The notes beneath the pieces were generated by a model. That model was not told the DNA's origin. It saw only the letters and a list, made by a program, of their open reading frames with translations, and ran no database searches. From assembly GCA_026709415.1 (NCBI GenBank), contig JAPOSZ010000031.1, forward strand, positions 1 to 64,000: a stretch of 64,000 nucleotides of DNA. Reading direction: 5' to 3'. Below, piece by piece: positions 19,617-28,424 of the stretch. Source of the stretch: Flavobacteriaceae bacterium (GTDB lineage: Bacteria > Bacteroidota > Bacteroidia > Flavobacteriales > Flavobacteriaceae). The position numbers and the translations under genes are program-made. Each line of letters starts with the position of its first letter. Positions within the stretch are counted from its first letter, which is position 1.

Positions 19617-19850
19617 TTATTTGACGCAACAAAATTAAATCATTGCAAGTCTATTGATTACTTCCCAACGGAGTCGTCATGGGAGTATTATTGAATATCC
19701 GGTCGATTGAATTTAGACGGTTTTTCATTTTGACTTTACAACCCTTTAGAAATCCAAAACAATAGTCGGTTATCAAAATCGTACTCTTCCTTTATTCTCC
19801 AATCTTTTATAGACACTCATTATTACCTTCTAATTACATCGAAATAGAAT

Positions 19851-19858
19851 TAAATTTG
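19851..19858 (+). promoter_or_regulatory. Predicted -7 promoter element for rseP
   Basis: TAAATTTG matches the Bacteroidota TAnnTTTG consensus exactly and lies 19 bp upstream of the rseP ATG. A matching -33 element is not obvious. Confidence 0.5.
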
Positions 19859-19877
19859 CGGACTTTTAAACAAGCTC

Positions 19878-21218
19878 ATGCTAGAATTTTTCAATAATTC
19901 GGAAGTTTTTTTTATTAAAGCTCTTCAATTTTTATTAAGTCTTTCATTATTGATTATAGTGCATGAATTAGGACATTTTATTCCTGCCAGAATTTTTAAA
20001 ACACGAGTCGAAAAGTTTTTCCTTTTTTTTGATATAAAATTCGCTCTATTCAAAAGAAAGATTGGAGAAACAATCTATGGCATTGGCTGGCTTCCTTTGG
20101 GGGGTTATGTGAAAATTTCTGGAATGATTGACGAGTCTCTCGATATAAAATCAAATAAAGAGCCTCCAAAACCATGGGAATTTAGATCAAAACCAACTTG
20201 GCAACGACTCATCATCATGCTAGGTGGTGTTATTGTGAATTTGTTAGTTGGGTTTGGCATCTATATGATGATTCTTTTTGTATGGGGTAAAAATGAACTT
20301 AAATCAGAAGATTTCCCCCTTGGTTTTAGTCCTACTCCCATCGCCCAGGAGCTGGGTTTTGAGAATGGAGATCAGTTAGTGTCTGTTGATGGAAAAGAAT
20401 TGGATAATATATTGGATATTAATCGGATGCTGTTTCTCAGAAATATCGAATACGTTAAAGTTCAAAGAATTTCTGGTGAAATTGAAACTATTGAAATCCC
20501 TGACCATCTTGGCAACAGAATGTTTCAAAATGGAGAAATTAGACCGTTGGAGCCATCTATTATCCCCATTATAGATAGCGTGATTCCTAGCTCTCCAGCA
20601 TACAGGGCTGGAATACAATCCGGTGATCAAATTATTGGAATTTCAAATCAACCCGTACACAGTTGGAATCAAATGACCCAATTGGTACAAAAACAACCAA
20701 ATCTAACAATAGAAGTGGAGTATTTAAGAAATCAAGTGGAGTATTTTGTCAATGTAACGACTGATCAAAATGGTCACATCGGAATCTTTCCAAAACCGAT
20801 GACCATTCAATTGAACAATCGGGAGCTTTCACTTAAGGAAAGTATTACAGAGGGGATAGATTACGGTTATTGGACTTTGTACGATTATATTGCTCAGTTT
20901 AAATATGTCTTTACTAAAAAAGGGGCTTCTCAATTGGGTGGTTTTGGGACCATAGGAAACCTATTTCCAAGAACTTGGGACTGGAGACAGTTTTGGGCTA
21001 CGACCGCATTCATTTCCATTATCCTTGCATTTATGAATATCTTACCCATTCCAGCCTTAGACGGAGGGCATGTTTTATTCTTAATATATGAAATGGTTAG
21101 TGGTCGAAAACCCCATGAAAAGTTTTTGGAATACGCTCAAATCTTTGGCCTTTTGATATTAATTTCTCTCGTATTATATGCCAATGGAAATGATATTATT
21201 CGGTTTTTAAATTCTTGA
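19878..21218 (+). CDS. rseP: RIP metalloprotease RseP (site-2 protease)
   Basis: The protein has 446 residues. The first membrane helix carries the zinc motif HELGH (LLIIVHELGHFIP). The third catalytic residue is in the C-terminal NILPIPALDGGHVLFLIYEM. Two PDZ-like regions lie between about residues 140 and 300 (for example SSPAYRAGIQSGDQIIGISN). The family cuts anti-sigma factors and leftover signal peptides inside the inner membrane. In Bacteroidota the gene is often monocistronic, as here. It is followed after 40 bp by tRNA-Asn. Confidence 0.95.
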   Translation: MLEFFNNSEVFFIKALQFLLSLSLLIIVHELGHFIPARIFKTRVEKFFLFFDIKFALFKRKIGETIYGIGWLPLGGYVKISGMIDESLDIKSNKEPPKPWEFRSKPTWQRLIIMLGGVIVNLLVGFGIYMMILFVWGKNELKSEDFPLGFSPTPIAQELGFENGDQLVSVDGKELDNILDINRMLFLRNIEYVKVQRISGEIETIEIPDHLGNRMFQNGEIRPLEPSIIPIIDSVIPSSPAYRAGIQSGDQIIGISNQPVHSWNQMTQLVQKQPNLTIEVEYLRNQVEYFVNVTTDQNGHIGIFPKPMTIQLNNRELSLKESITEGIDYGYWTLYDYIAQFKYVFTKKGASQLGGFGTIGNLFPRTWDWRQFWATTAFISIILAFMNILPIPALDGGHVLFLIYEMVSGRKPHEKFLEYAQIFGLLILISLVLYANGNDIIRFLNS

Positions 21219-21246
21219 TTTGATAAAACCTGAATTTATAAATTTG
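21215..21246 (+). promoter_or_regulatory. Promoter of tRNA-Asn
   Basis: A TTG (21215-21217) and TAAATTTG (21239-21246) are separated by 21 bp, matching the Bacteroidota -33/-7 layout. The implied transcript start is just ahead of the tRNA 5' end at 21259. This is the clearest promoter in the window; its left part overlaps the last codons of rseP. Confidence 0.65.
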
Positions 21247-21258
21247 TCTTTCTAACTA

Positions 21259-21332
21259 TCCTCCTTAGCTCAGTTGGTTAGAGCATCTGACTGTTAATCA
21301 GAGGGTCCTTGGTTCGAGTCCAAGAGGGGGAG
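21259..21332 (+). tRNA. tRNA-Asn (anticodon GTT)
   Basis: A 74-nt cloverleaf. The acceptor stem TCCTCCT pairs with AGGGGGA (one G-T wobble), with discriminator G. The anticodon stem TCTGA/TCAGA encloses the loop CTGTTAA, giving anticodon GTT for asparagine. The T arm CCTTG-GTTCGAGT-CCAAG is standard. The 3' CCA is not encoded (next bases CAA), so it must be added after transcription. Confidence 0.97.
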
Positions 21333-21570
21333 CAAAGTTCATCGCTGGTTTTTTTTCAAAAGTCAGTTGAATGATTTCTTCTTTGGATTAGTGTGCTAGT
21401 GGAGGAGAGGTTACTCTCACAAATCGGCTCTCGATCCAATACTCAAACCGGTTGTGACTATTGGATTGAAGCCATGTTCAACGATCTAATTTAATGTGGC
21501 GATGCTTTAGTACAAAACACTCATTGTCCGTGTTTTTCTGTTTTTATACACTCTCCATTTTGTACTGTAT

Positions 21571-23079
21571 TTATTCTAATGGGCTCATTTTTTGATTTCC
21601 CATGGGAAGTTGTCTACCATGTTTACTCGCAATATATTCCCCCACAATTTTTCCTGATATAAGAGCAGGAGGCACACCAGGTCCAGGAACGGTTAGTTGA
21701 CCCGTGAAATAGAGATTTTTGAGTTTTTTTGATTTAAGCTTGGGTCTCATAAAACCAATTTGATTTAAGGTGGTTGCCAAACCATAAGCATTTCCTTTTG
21801 TAGAGGAATAATCGGATTTAAAATCATCAACGCTATATATTTCTTTCAATACAATATGGTCTTTTAATGATAGATTCAGTCGCTTTTCCATTCTATTGAT
21901 AATCTGATTAAAAATCCTTGTCTGCTGACGTTTATCCGATTTCAATCCTGAGGCAATCGGCACTAGTAAAACGCAAGATTCTTTTCCCCTAGGAGCAACT
22001 TTTGAATCTGTAACACTTGGGAAATTTGCGTAAAACATAGGTTTGGATGGCCACTTAGGTTTTCCATAAATCGAATTCAAATGAGCATCAAAATCGACAT
22101 CAAAAAATAATGAGTGGTGCATTACCCCCTTAAATCTAGTATCAAAACCTAAGTAAAATAAAAGAGCTGAAGGAGCAAATACTCTTTTATCCCAATATTT
22201 AGAAGAGTATGTCCTATATCGCTTTTCCAACAACGATTCTGTATGTTGGTAATCAGCTCCTGATACAATGATATCCGTTTGATGAAATTCATCGTTGATT
22301 AGAACACCGGAAACTGCCTCATTATTGTTTGGAACTATTTTTTGAACCGTTGTATTGAACTTGAATTGAACACCTAAAGATTCTGCCAATTTTACCATCG
22401 CTTGAACTACACTAACCATTCCCCCTTTTGGATACCAAGTCCCTAAATCAAAATCTGCATGATTCATAAAATTGAAAAATGAAGGGGTCTTCGATGGCTT
22501 TGCACCAAGAAACAGAGATGGAAATTGAAGAACCAATCGTAAATCAGGATTTTTAACGGTTTTATGTGCCAGTTTTTTAACGTTTTGAATAAAATGTTTT
22601 AAATTTAAAATGGTATCTACAGTCATGAGATCCCATGGACTTAGACTATGACGATAAACAATCTTATTCATAGCAATTTGGTAATTCTTTTTAGCTGATT
22701 TCATATACTTTTCTAAAGATAACTGACATCCAGGTTCATATCTTTCAAAAGAATCGATAATTTTCCCCAATCCGCTATCGATAACAATATGTCTTTTTTT
22801 AGGAAAAAAAACTTCGTACGCAGGATCTAATCGATGCAGTTCAAAATAATCAGTAGTCGATTTTCCAAAATCATTAAAAAAATTGTGGAAAATATCAGGC
22901 ATCCAATACCATGTAGGACCCATATCGAATTGAAACCCATTTTTCTTCAAGGTTCTAGCCCGGCCTCCGGCTACGGAATGCCTTTCTAAAACTGTAACAG
23001 AAAAACCGCTTTTAGCCAAATAGCACGCAGCCGATAAAGATGAAAATCCAGATCCGATTACTATTATTTTATTTCTCAT
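21571..23079 (-). CDS. Phytoene desaturase-like carotenoid oxidoreductase
   Basis: The protein has 502 residues. The N-terminal FAD fold is VIGSGFSSLSAACYLAKSG, followed by VLERHSVAGGRA and a family-typical GFQFDMGPTWYWMP. The C-terminal signature is NLYFTGQLTVPGPGVPPALI, characteristic of CrtI-type desaturases. It introduces double bases-conjugating unsaturations (double bonds) into phytoene or a related carotenoid at the membrane. No phytoene synthase (crtB) or cyclase lies in the window, so this copy is isolated. CrtI-like proteins also include ketolases and retinol saturases; the exact substrate is not settled. Confidence 0.87.
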   Translation of the reverse strand: MRNKIIVIGSGFSSLSAACYLAKSGFSVTVLERHSVAGGRARTLKKNGFQFDMGPTWYWMPDIFHNFFNDFGKSTTDYFELHRLDPAYEVFFPKKRHIVIDSGLGKIIDSFERYEPGCQLSLEKYMKSAKKNYQIAMNKIVYRHSLSPWDLMTVDTILNLKHFIQNVKKLAHKTVKNPDLRLVLQFPSLFLGAKPSKTPSFFNFMNHADFDLGTWYPKGGMVSVVQAMVKLAESLGVQFKFNTTVQKIVPNNNEAVSGVLINDEFHQTDIIVSGADYQHTESLLEKRYRTYSSKYWDKRVFAPSALLFYLGFDTRFKGVMHHSLFFDVDFDAHLNSIYGKPKWPSKPMFYANFPSVTDSKVAPRGKESCVLLVPIASGLKSDKRQQTRIFNQIINRMEKRLNLSLKDHIVLKEIYSVDDFKSDYSSTKGNAYGLATTLNQIGFMRPKLKSKKLKNLYFTGQLTVPGPGVPPALISGKIVGEYIASKHGRQLPMGNQKMSPLE

Positions 23080-23198
23080 TTAAAAATGTGTCCAATTCAA
23101 AGTTTTCATTAAACCATCATGATCTTTAATCAAGTTTGAACTTTATTTGATACGTTAGAATTTCATCTTGATTATAATTTTTTAACCCTATCCATAAC

Positions 23199-23975
23199 TC
23201 AATATTCGTAAATAGGATTGAGTAAATTTTGATGTTCTATAAATTTACTTTCTGCAGCCCACCGGATCCCCCTTGTTAAAATCTCCCATGACTCGGGTTG
23301 CATTATATCTTTTGGGGCATGACCCAATGAACTATAAAACACGCGCCCTTTGCCAAAATATTTAATCCATACAACAGGAATAACCGCTCCCTGAATCCAT
23401 TGATGGGCATCAGATTTAAACACTGTTGTGGCCAAAACAGTATTGTTGGGATCAACATGCATATAATACTGTTCCGTATGCACGGAATAATCCTTCATCC
23501 CCTTGGTGATGGGATGTTGTTTATCAATAATATGTACTTTATAATTAAGCTGTCCCCCTGGATGACTTACAAATTGCCCACCAACCATATACTGGTACTG
23601 TGTGTTGCTTCGAAAAGAATCGCCCATACCACCATGAAAACCAGCAAATCCAATGCCTGATTTAATCCCATCCAGTAATCCCTTGATTTCATTTTCTTTG
23701 ATTTCACTCATGGTGATGATTTGAATAACTAAATCAATGTTATACATAACGTTTGAGTCGGCATATATTTCGGTTGAATTTGAAACAATAACTTCTGCTT
23801 TTTCTTGAATCAACCACTGTGACATGATATCAGATTTGATTTTTGGCTGATGACCATCCCATCCCCCATAGACTAAAAGCACTTTTTTACCATCCAAAGT
23901 AGATTTTGCGGTTTGACCATAACCATCAAAAGAAAGTAGAATTACAAATGCCATTATTATTTTCCAAATGTTCAT
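23199..23975 (-). CDS. Secreted ThuA-domain protein
   Basis: The protein has 258 residues with a signal peptide (MNIWKIIMAFVILLSFDGYG, cleavage likely near GYGQ-TAK). The ThuA fold (glutamine-amidotransferase-like) is recognised by KVLLVYGGWDGHQP, IGFAGFHGGMGDSF, the GGQFVSHPGG segment and the C-terminal KGRVFYSSLGHAP with WEILTRGIRWAAE. Members are often tied to sugar degradation, but the biochemical reaction is not established. It lies about 120 bp downstream of nothing on its own strand and appears to be transcribed alone. Confidence 0.85.
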   Translation of the reverse strand: MNIWKIIMAFVILLSFDGYGQTAKSTLDGKKVLLVYGGWDGHQPKIKSDIMSQWLIQEKAEVIVSNSTEIYADSNVMYNIDLVIQIITMSEIKENEIKGLLDGIKSGIGFAGFHGGMGDSFRSNTQYQYMVGGQFVSHPGGQLNYKVHIIDKQHPITKGMKDYSVHTEQYYMHVDPNNTVLATTVFKSDAHQWIQGAVIPVVWIKYFGKGRVFYSSLGHAPKDIMQPESWEILTRGIRWAAESKFIEHQNLLNPIYEY

Positions 23976-24130
23976 GCACTATAATGTATTGTTTTATAAT
24001 CAACTTGATAAAGCATCTTTCTAAACATCTAGAAGTTGAGAAAGGTAATTAAAATTTGAAATCTACTAGGATTGATGAGAGCAATATATCAAATTCATCT
24101 CAGAACTCGTTTCCTTTTATATTCGCATCA

Positions 24131-24715
24131 ATGAACCCAAAAGTTTTTTTCTTGTTGGCGATTTTCTTAATCGGATGTCAAGAAAGAAAGAATTCATCAG
24201 AAAACAACTCTGATAGTCAAATCATAGATTCTATTACTTCACCAAATGATTTAATTGATTTTGAAATATCAAAACTATCTGATCAGATCTATGATGAAGC
24301 GCAATTAGATGATCAATGGGATGATCTTATTGATGTAGAAGAATCTATATTGGATTTGCTTGGTTTAGATCGCAAGGCGGTTGATTCTTACTTGGTCGAA
24401 ATAGAAGAGGACCTTATAGACCTAGAAGAGGGGACTTTTCCTGAAATCTTTGATACCCAAGCCATACGTAGTCGGCTCGCTTTAGTTAGAGCTTTTAATC
24501 AAAAATCTATATTTTATATAAAAAGCGGGGATTCTGATTCCACGGCGGTTGCTTTAGAACAATTTTTTATTGCCTATAATGCCTTTATTGATCGAATCGA
24601 GTCAACACATTTAGAAGTTACTAGAACGGCTAAAGATTCATTGTTATTTCATGAGTTAGATGCCGATAGTCTCGGCAGTCTCAATCCAACTCTCATTCCT
24701 GACACATTACCGTAG
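24131..24715 (+). CDS. Acidic lipoprotein of unknown function
   Basis: I start at the ATG at 24131 because it gives a classic lipoprotein signal, MNPKVFFLLAIFLIGCQERK, with Cys16 as the lipid site. The 194-residue product is strongly acidic (DDQWDDLIDVEESILDLLGL; EIEEDLIDLEEGTFP) and mostly helical. I do not recognise a family. An upstream TTG at 24056 would place 25 polar residues ahead of the signal, which is unlikely. It is probably an outer-membrane or periplasmic lipoprotein. Confidence 0.65.
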   Translation: MNPKVFFLLAIFLIGCQERKNSSENNSDSQIIDSITSPNDLIDFEISKLSDQIYDEAQLDDQWDDLIDVEESILDLLGLDRKAVDSYLVEIEEDLIDLEEGTFPEIFDTQAIRSRLALVRAFNQKSIFYIKSGDSDSTAVALEQFFIAYNAFIDRIESTHLEVTRTAKDSLLFHELDADSLGSLNPTLIPDTLP

Positions 24716-25023
24716 GATCTAAAAGTTTGGTTTATTGAAGTTCCCTTTTTACATTGAAAATTCGCAGCTTGACCAAGAAATGACAGGAAAGATAACGCCA
24801 ATACCAACCAACGAAAAATAAAAACCAAATATGGTGACCTTATACCACAAAATGAATTCATTATTTCAAGGAAAAACATATTTTCTCTACCACCAAAAAA
24901 ATCACCTTGATAAAAAACCTATGGTGTAGTGGAATTTTCATACATAATTGATTGTCCATACTGAAATGGACTAAATGAGAAACTTTCTAATAGATTATAA
25001 TCCTCTGTAGCTTCATTTTCAAG

Positions 25024-25051
25024 CAAAAAAAAGCCTAGAAAGTTCTAGGCT
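25024..25051 (-). terminator. Strong rho-independent terminator
   Basis: On the minus strand AGCCTAGAA-CT-TTCTAGGCT is a perfect 9-bp stem whose last T starts a run of eight T. It would end leftward transcripts arriving from addB or from an RNA or small ORF at 25.1-25.3 kb. No annotated gene lies on the minus strand between this terminator and addB, which ends at 25572. Confidence 0.85.
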
Positions 25052-25184
25052 ATTTCTATATTTTTAGTGCTGAATTCTACTGAACACAACAATGACCATC
25101 TTACTTTACTGTAAGACTTTTGGCACACTAATTTGTACCAAACACTTTCAGACAGAAAACTTTGTAATCAATGGGTTTGTCCCA
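25024..25184 (-). ncRNA. Candidate structured small RNA or 3' UTR
   Basis: Reading leftward, four hairpins follow one another: TGGG-ACAAA-CCCA (25172-25184), TTTGGTACA-AATTAG-TGTGCCAAA (25119-25142), CTTAC-AGTAAA-GTAAG (25100-25115) and the terminator stem (25032-25051). The string of stems ending in a terminator, in a stretch without a long reading frame, suggests a small RNA or a structured 3' UTR. I could not match it to a known RNA family by eye. The 5' end is unknown. Confidence 0.4.
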
Positions 25185-25187
25185 AAA

Positions 25188-25316
25188 TTACAGAATTGAT
25201 GTGTTTAATCGAGTTAACTTTCTGTTGAATCTACTGTTTCTTCGGTTTGGTCTTCTATTATAAGACGGCGTCACCAAAGAGTGGGTAAAAAATCTTGTGT
25301 GTGATTGAGCTTTCAT
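25188..25316 (-). CDS. Possible 42-residue basic small protein
   Basis: An ATG frame with an A-rich upstream segment encodes MKAQSHTRFFTHSL, then an Arg/Asn-rich tail (RRPNRRNSRFNRKLTRLN). The high Arg and His content would suit a nucleic-acid-binding peptide or a leader peptide. It is followed immediately by the hairpin series and terminator at 25024-25184. Frames of this size occur by chance, so support is weak and no homologue is recognised. Confidence 0.3.
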   Translation of the reverse strand: MKAQSHTRFFTHSLVTPSYNRRPNRRNSRFNRKLTRLNTSIL

Positions 25317-25571
25317 AGCTTTATTTTTTAATATTTACTCACCTATAATACGATTCAAAAACATAAATGTTACACTTATTTTAAAATATTTTTCAGTCGT
25401 ATTTTCGAGAGTAAAAAAAAACTCCATTTCCCTTAAAATTACGGTTGTTTAAGACTGAAATTTCACTTGATTTATGGTATGCCACTGTCCATAATTGATT
25501 CACTAGCTGTCCATAAACATGATTAAATTGAGTTTGATTTCAAAACTATTTTTGGAATTCTTTTGTAACCA

Positions 25572-28424
25572 TTAACCGGTTTGGTATATCTCTTGTTCTC
25601 GATATACAAAATCAATATCAGGATTTAAAATCTCTCGAAGTAAATCTTTTAAATGTGAATGATACTCTTTGAGATAATCAGTAAATGTGATGGGGGGATC
25701 TCCTTTTTTAGGTGATTTTAAAACAAGGGGGGCAAATTCTGGATAATGTTTTTTCATGGATATATTACCACAGAGAACTCTGTTATTGATGAAGAATTCA
25801 TCAAAGGTTTGATCCTTAGAGTGTTGGCATAATAAAGCATAAAATAGTAATTGGAATTGTCGACTTCGATCCAAGTTGTATTCCATACTGAATAAATCTT
25901 TTGCCAATTTTAAATCAGGAGGAGCCTCTTTACCTAATTTATAATCCATGATTCTAAGAAAATCTCCCCTATCGGTTGTTATCAAATCAAGGCGATCTAT
26001 GACCCCCCGAATATTTATTTGTCTTTCTTCTGAGTAAAAATCAATGGGAATTTTGGTGAGGCTTTTTTCAGTTGATAAAATCCTAATGCTTAGCCCCTTT
26101 TCAATCAATTTTTTTTCTTTTTCTAGATAGTTTTTAATGTGTAGGGACATAATGTCTAAAAACAGATAATTAATCCCTTTTTTGACGGTATCGCCTCCAA
26201 AAATTTTCCGATAATTACTCAATATTCTTTCCTCAAGACTGTTGATCATCAAATCATAATTTTTTAGTTTCATTTGTCTTCCTTCAAATGGTTTGAATAA
26301 ATCTTCTAAAACATGATGAATAACATTTCCTCTTTTCCTAGGATCGATGGTGAATTTCGTAGAATCCGGTTCTTGAATACCGAGAACATATCGATCATAG
26401 AATTCTACAGGGTTTTTCAGGTATAATGAAACACCTGATACAGAAATCCCTTTTCCACAAATCATTTTTTCTAATTGAGCCAGGATCAGATCGTTTTTCT
26501 TTACAGATTCGTTAACTGCTAACTCTGGAGAGTTTAACTGAATTTTGGGATATTTAATAGGTTGGTGATTTTCAGAAGTGAAATATTCTAAATACCGAAT
26601 CAAACGGCTTTTTTCTCCAGGACTAAATCCTGCCTCATCTTTATTATAAAGCAAATAAACTTTGGAGGCCCTTTGTAACACTCGGAAAAAATGATAAGTA
26701 TGTAAATAGTCTTCCTCAATATATGTTGTCAAACCATATTGTCTTCTAATTTCATTCGGAATCCAATAGCCCGATTTGATGCCTTTGGGTAAGACCCCTT
26801 CATTTAAATTAGTAATAATGACTTGATCAAAGTCTAATAGTCTAGAATCTAGCAAGCCCATCACTTGGACTTTAGCATCCAACTGATTTTCAAATTCGAT
26901 TTTTTCGGTCGACGCCAATTGATCAATCAGATACTTTAGATCAGATAATGACTCCATACTTTGGTACTTCAACTCATACCTCAAGATTTTTCTTAGCAGT
27001 TTTTTGAAAGATTGGAAATAATATATTTTAGGATCTTGTTTGGCTCCAAAAGCTTGATAGGCATCTGATGATTGAGGCCATTTCTCATCTAAATAAAAGT
27101 CACAGATGTTAATGAGTGACTCTATTTGAAATTTCGAACACTGATTTTTTATTGGTCGAAAAAACAAGTCATACAATGACCTAGGTTTATGGTATGCTGC
27201 ATTCCTGTTTAATTCTTCTAGTTGTTCAAAACTCAACACACGTTTATTGTCCTCTTTTAATTCATTAAGTGAAGCGATGATATTGAAATGATATGATTCC
27301 AAGATTTCTTCTAAATAGCATGTTTTGCTCAACCTCAATACCGTTTCAACATCATGTCCCGTGTTTTCAACATGTTGATGCATTGCAATCAAATAAGAAA
27401 AAAAGGTGTAGACTTCCGTTTCATTTAGGGCATAACCCATATTGACATTCCATTGAAGATCGAGTGAAGAAACGCCAGAAACTGTTGGGATTAAAAAAGA
27501 TTCATCTCCTAATATCAAGGCAGTTGATTGAATCAGATTTTGATTGTCTTTAACAATTTTTGTAGCACACTTGGTTTGGGAAACTATTTTAGGAAGCGCG
27601 ATGATATTGATCTCTTTCTTTCCATTAAAAAAATCACCTAAAGTTGGCACTCCCCTTTTTTTAAAGTACTCCCACTGATAGATATACTTTCTTAGAAAAT
27701 GACTTGCTGGATGATCTTCATCATTAAAAAAGGTTTTATCAATATCCCAATAGATGGTGGCTAAGTCGTTATCTAGAAGCTCTTTGAGAATCGTTTCTTC
27801 TGCTGATTTTAAGGCGATAAATCCAATGAAATAATGATGCCATTTTGTCTGTTGGACATACTGCTCCATGTTTAAAGAAAATTCTTTGATAGCCATCCCA
27901 TAATAGGCTAACTTCTCTTGTCTTAATTCTTCAACCAAGTTTTGATAACAGACAACCATTAATTCATTAAAACTCTTATAGTTTTCGATGGTTTTTACAT
28001 GCTCTATATTGTCTGAGTTTTCAAGGAGTTCATTGATTTCTTTGATTTGTTGCAAATGAGTAAATATTTCTCGAACTGATTGATTATTGGCATCGATTTC
28101 TTCAAATTCACTAAGTATTGTTTTGGCCCAGTTTAAGTAATCATAAAATCCATCGGATTCGATGGTTTTCGTTTGTCTTTTATAAACAGAATAAAACCGA
28201 TACATCAATTCAATAGCACTTATTCTTTGGTATTTCAAATGGCTGAAAAGAAACCGATCAAAACTCATGATATTATTGTCCAACACATGCTGATCAAGTT
28301 GTTTGGCCAAGGCTTGTTTGAAATAATAAACAGCATTAACATTTGGAAGAATAATGAGTGATTGGTTGATAGGTGTTTTGGATTTAACCATCCCTTGGAC
28401 AACTCTTTTTAAAAATGTTTCCAT
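25572..28424 (-). CDS. AddB-like PD-(D/E)XK nuclease of the helicase-nuclease pair
   Basis: The protein has 950 residues. The N-terminal half resembles an inactivated superfamily-1 helicase. The C-terminal domain (from about residue 680) carries the RecB-type nuclease motif: IRGVIDRLDLI with the catalytic Asp, then FLRIMDYKLGKE. ISVSGVSLYLKNPVEFYDRYVLG is the conserved entry block. It partners the AddA-like protein encoded just upstream; the two genes overlap by one base (TGATG), so translation is coupled. Together they resect double-strand breaks for recombination. The iron-sulfur Cys cluster of Firmicutes AddB is not evident. Confidence 0.88.
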   Translation of the reverse strand: METFLKRVVQGMVKSKTPINQSLIILPNVNAVYYFKQALAKQLDQHVLDNNIMSFDRFLFSHLKYQRISAIELMYRFYSVYKRQTKTIESDGFYDYLNWAKTILSEFEEIDANNQSVREIFTHLQQIKEINELLENSDNIEHVKTIENYKSFNELMVVCYQNLVEELRQEKLAYYGMAIKEFSLNMEQYVQQTKWHHYFIGFIALKSAEETILKELLDNDLATIYWDIDKTFFNDEDHPASHFLRKYIYQWEYFKKRGVPTLGDFFNGKKEINIIALPKIVSQTKCATKIVKDNQNLIQSTALILGDESFLIPTVSGVSSLDLQWNVNMGYALNETEVYTFFSYLIAMHQHVENTGHDVETVLRLSKTCYLEEILESYHFNIIASLNELKEDNKRVLSFEQLEELNRNAAYHKPRSLYDLFFRPIKNQCSKFQIESLINICDFYLDEKWPQSSDAYQAFGAKQDPKIYYFQSFKKLLRKILRYELKYQSMESLSDLKYLIDQLASTEKIEFENQLDAKVQVMGLLDSRLLDFDQVIITNLNEGVLPKGIKSGYWIPNEIRRQYGLTTYIEEDYLHTYHFFRVLQRASKVYLLYNKDEAGFSPGEKSRLIRYLEYFTSENHQPIKYPKIQLNSPELAVNESVKKNDLILAQLEKMICGKGISVSGVSLYLKNPVEFYDRYVLGIQEPDSTKFTIDPRKRGNVIHHVLEDLFKPFEGRQMKLKNYDLMINSLEERILSNYRKIFGGDTVKKGINYLFLDIMSLHIKNYLEKEKKLIEKGLSIRILSTEKSLTKIPIDFYSEERQINIRGVIDRLDLITTDRGDFLRIMDYKLGKEAPPDLKLAKDLFSMEYNLDRSRQFQLLFYALLCQHSKDQTFDEFFINNRVLCGNISMKKHYPEFAPLVLKSPKKGDPPITFTDYLKEYHSHLKDLLREILNPDIDFVYREQEIYQTG

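Larger units (their letters stand above)
24716..25571. other. Long gene-poor region with RNA-like structure
   Basis: This is an 856-bp gap between the acidic lipoprotein gene and addB. The right third (25320-25571) shows no gene. The middle holds a minus-strand 42-codon ORF and a run of hairpins ending in a strong terminator, listed separately. The left part (24716-25020) shows nothing recognisable. Confidence 0.5.
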
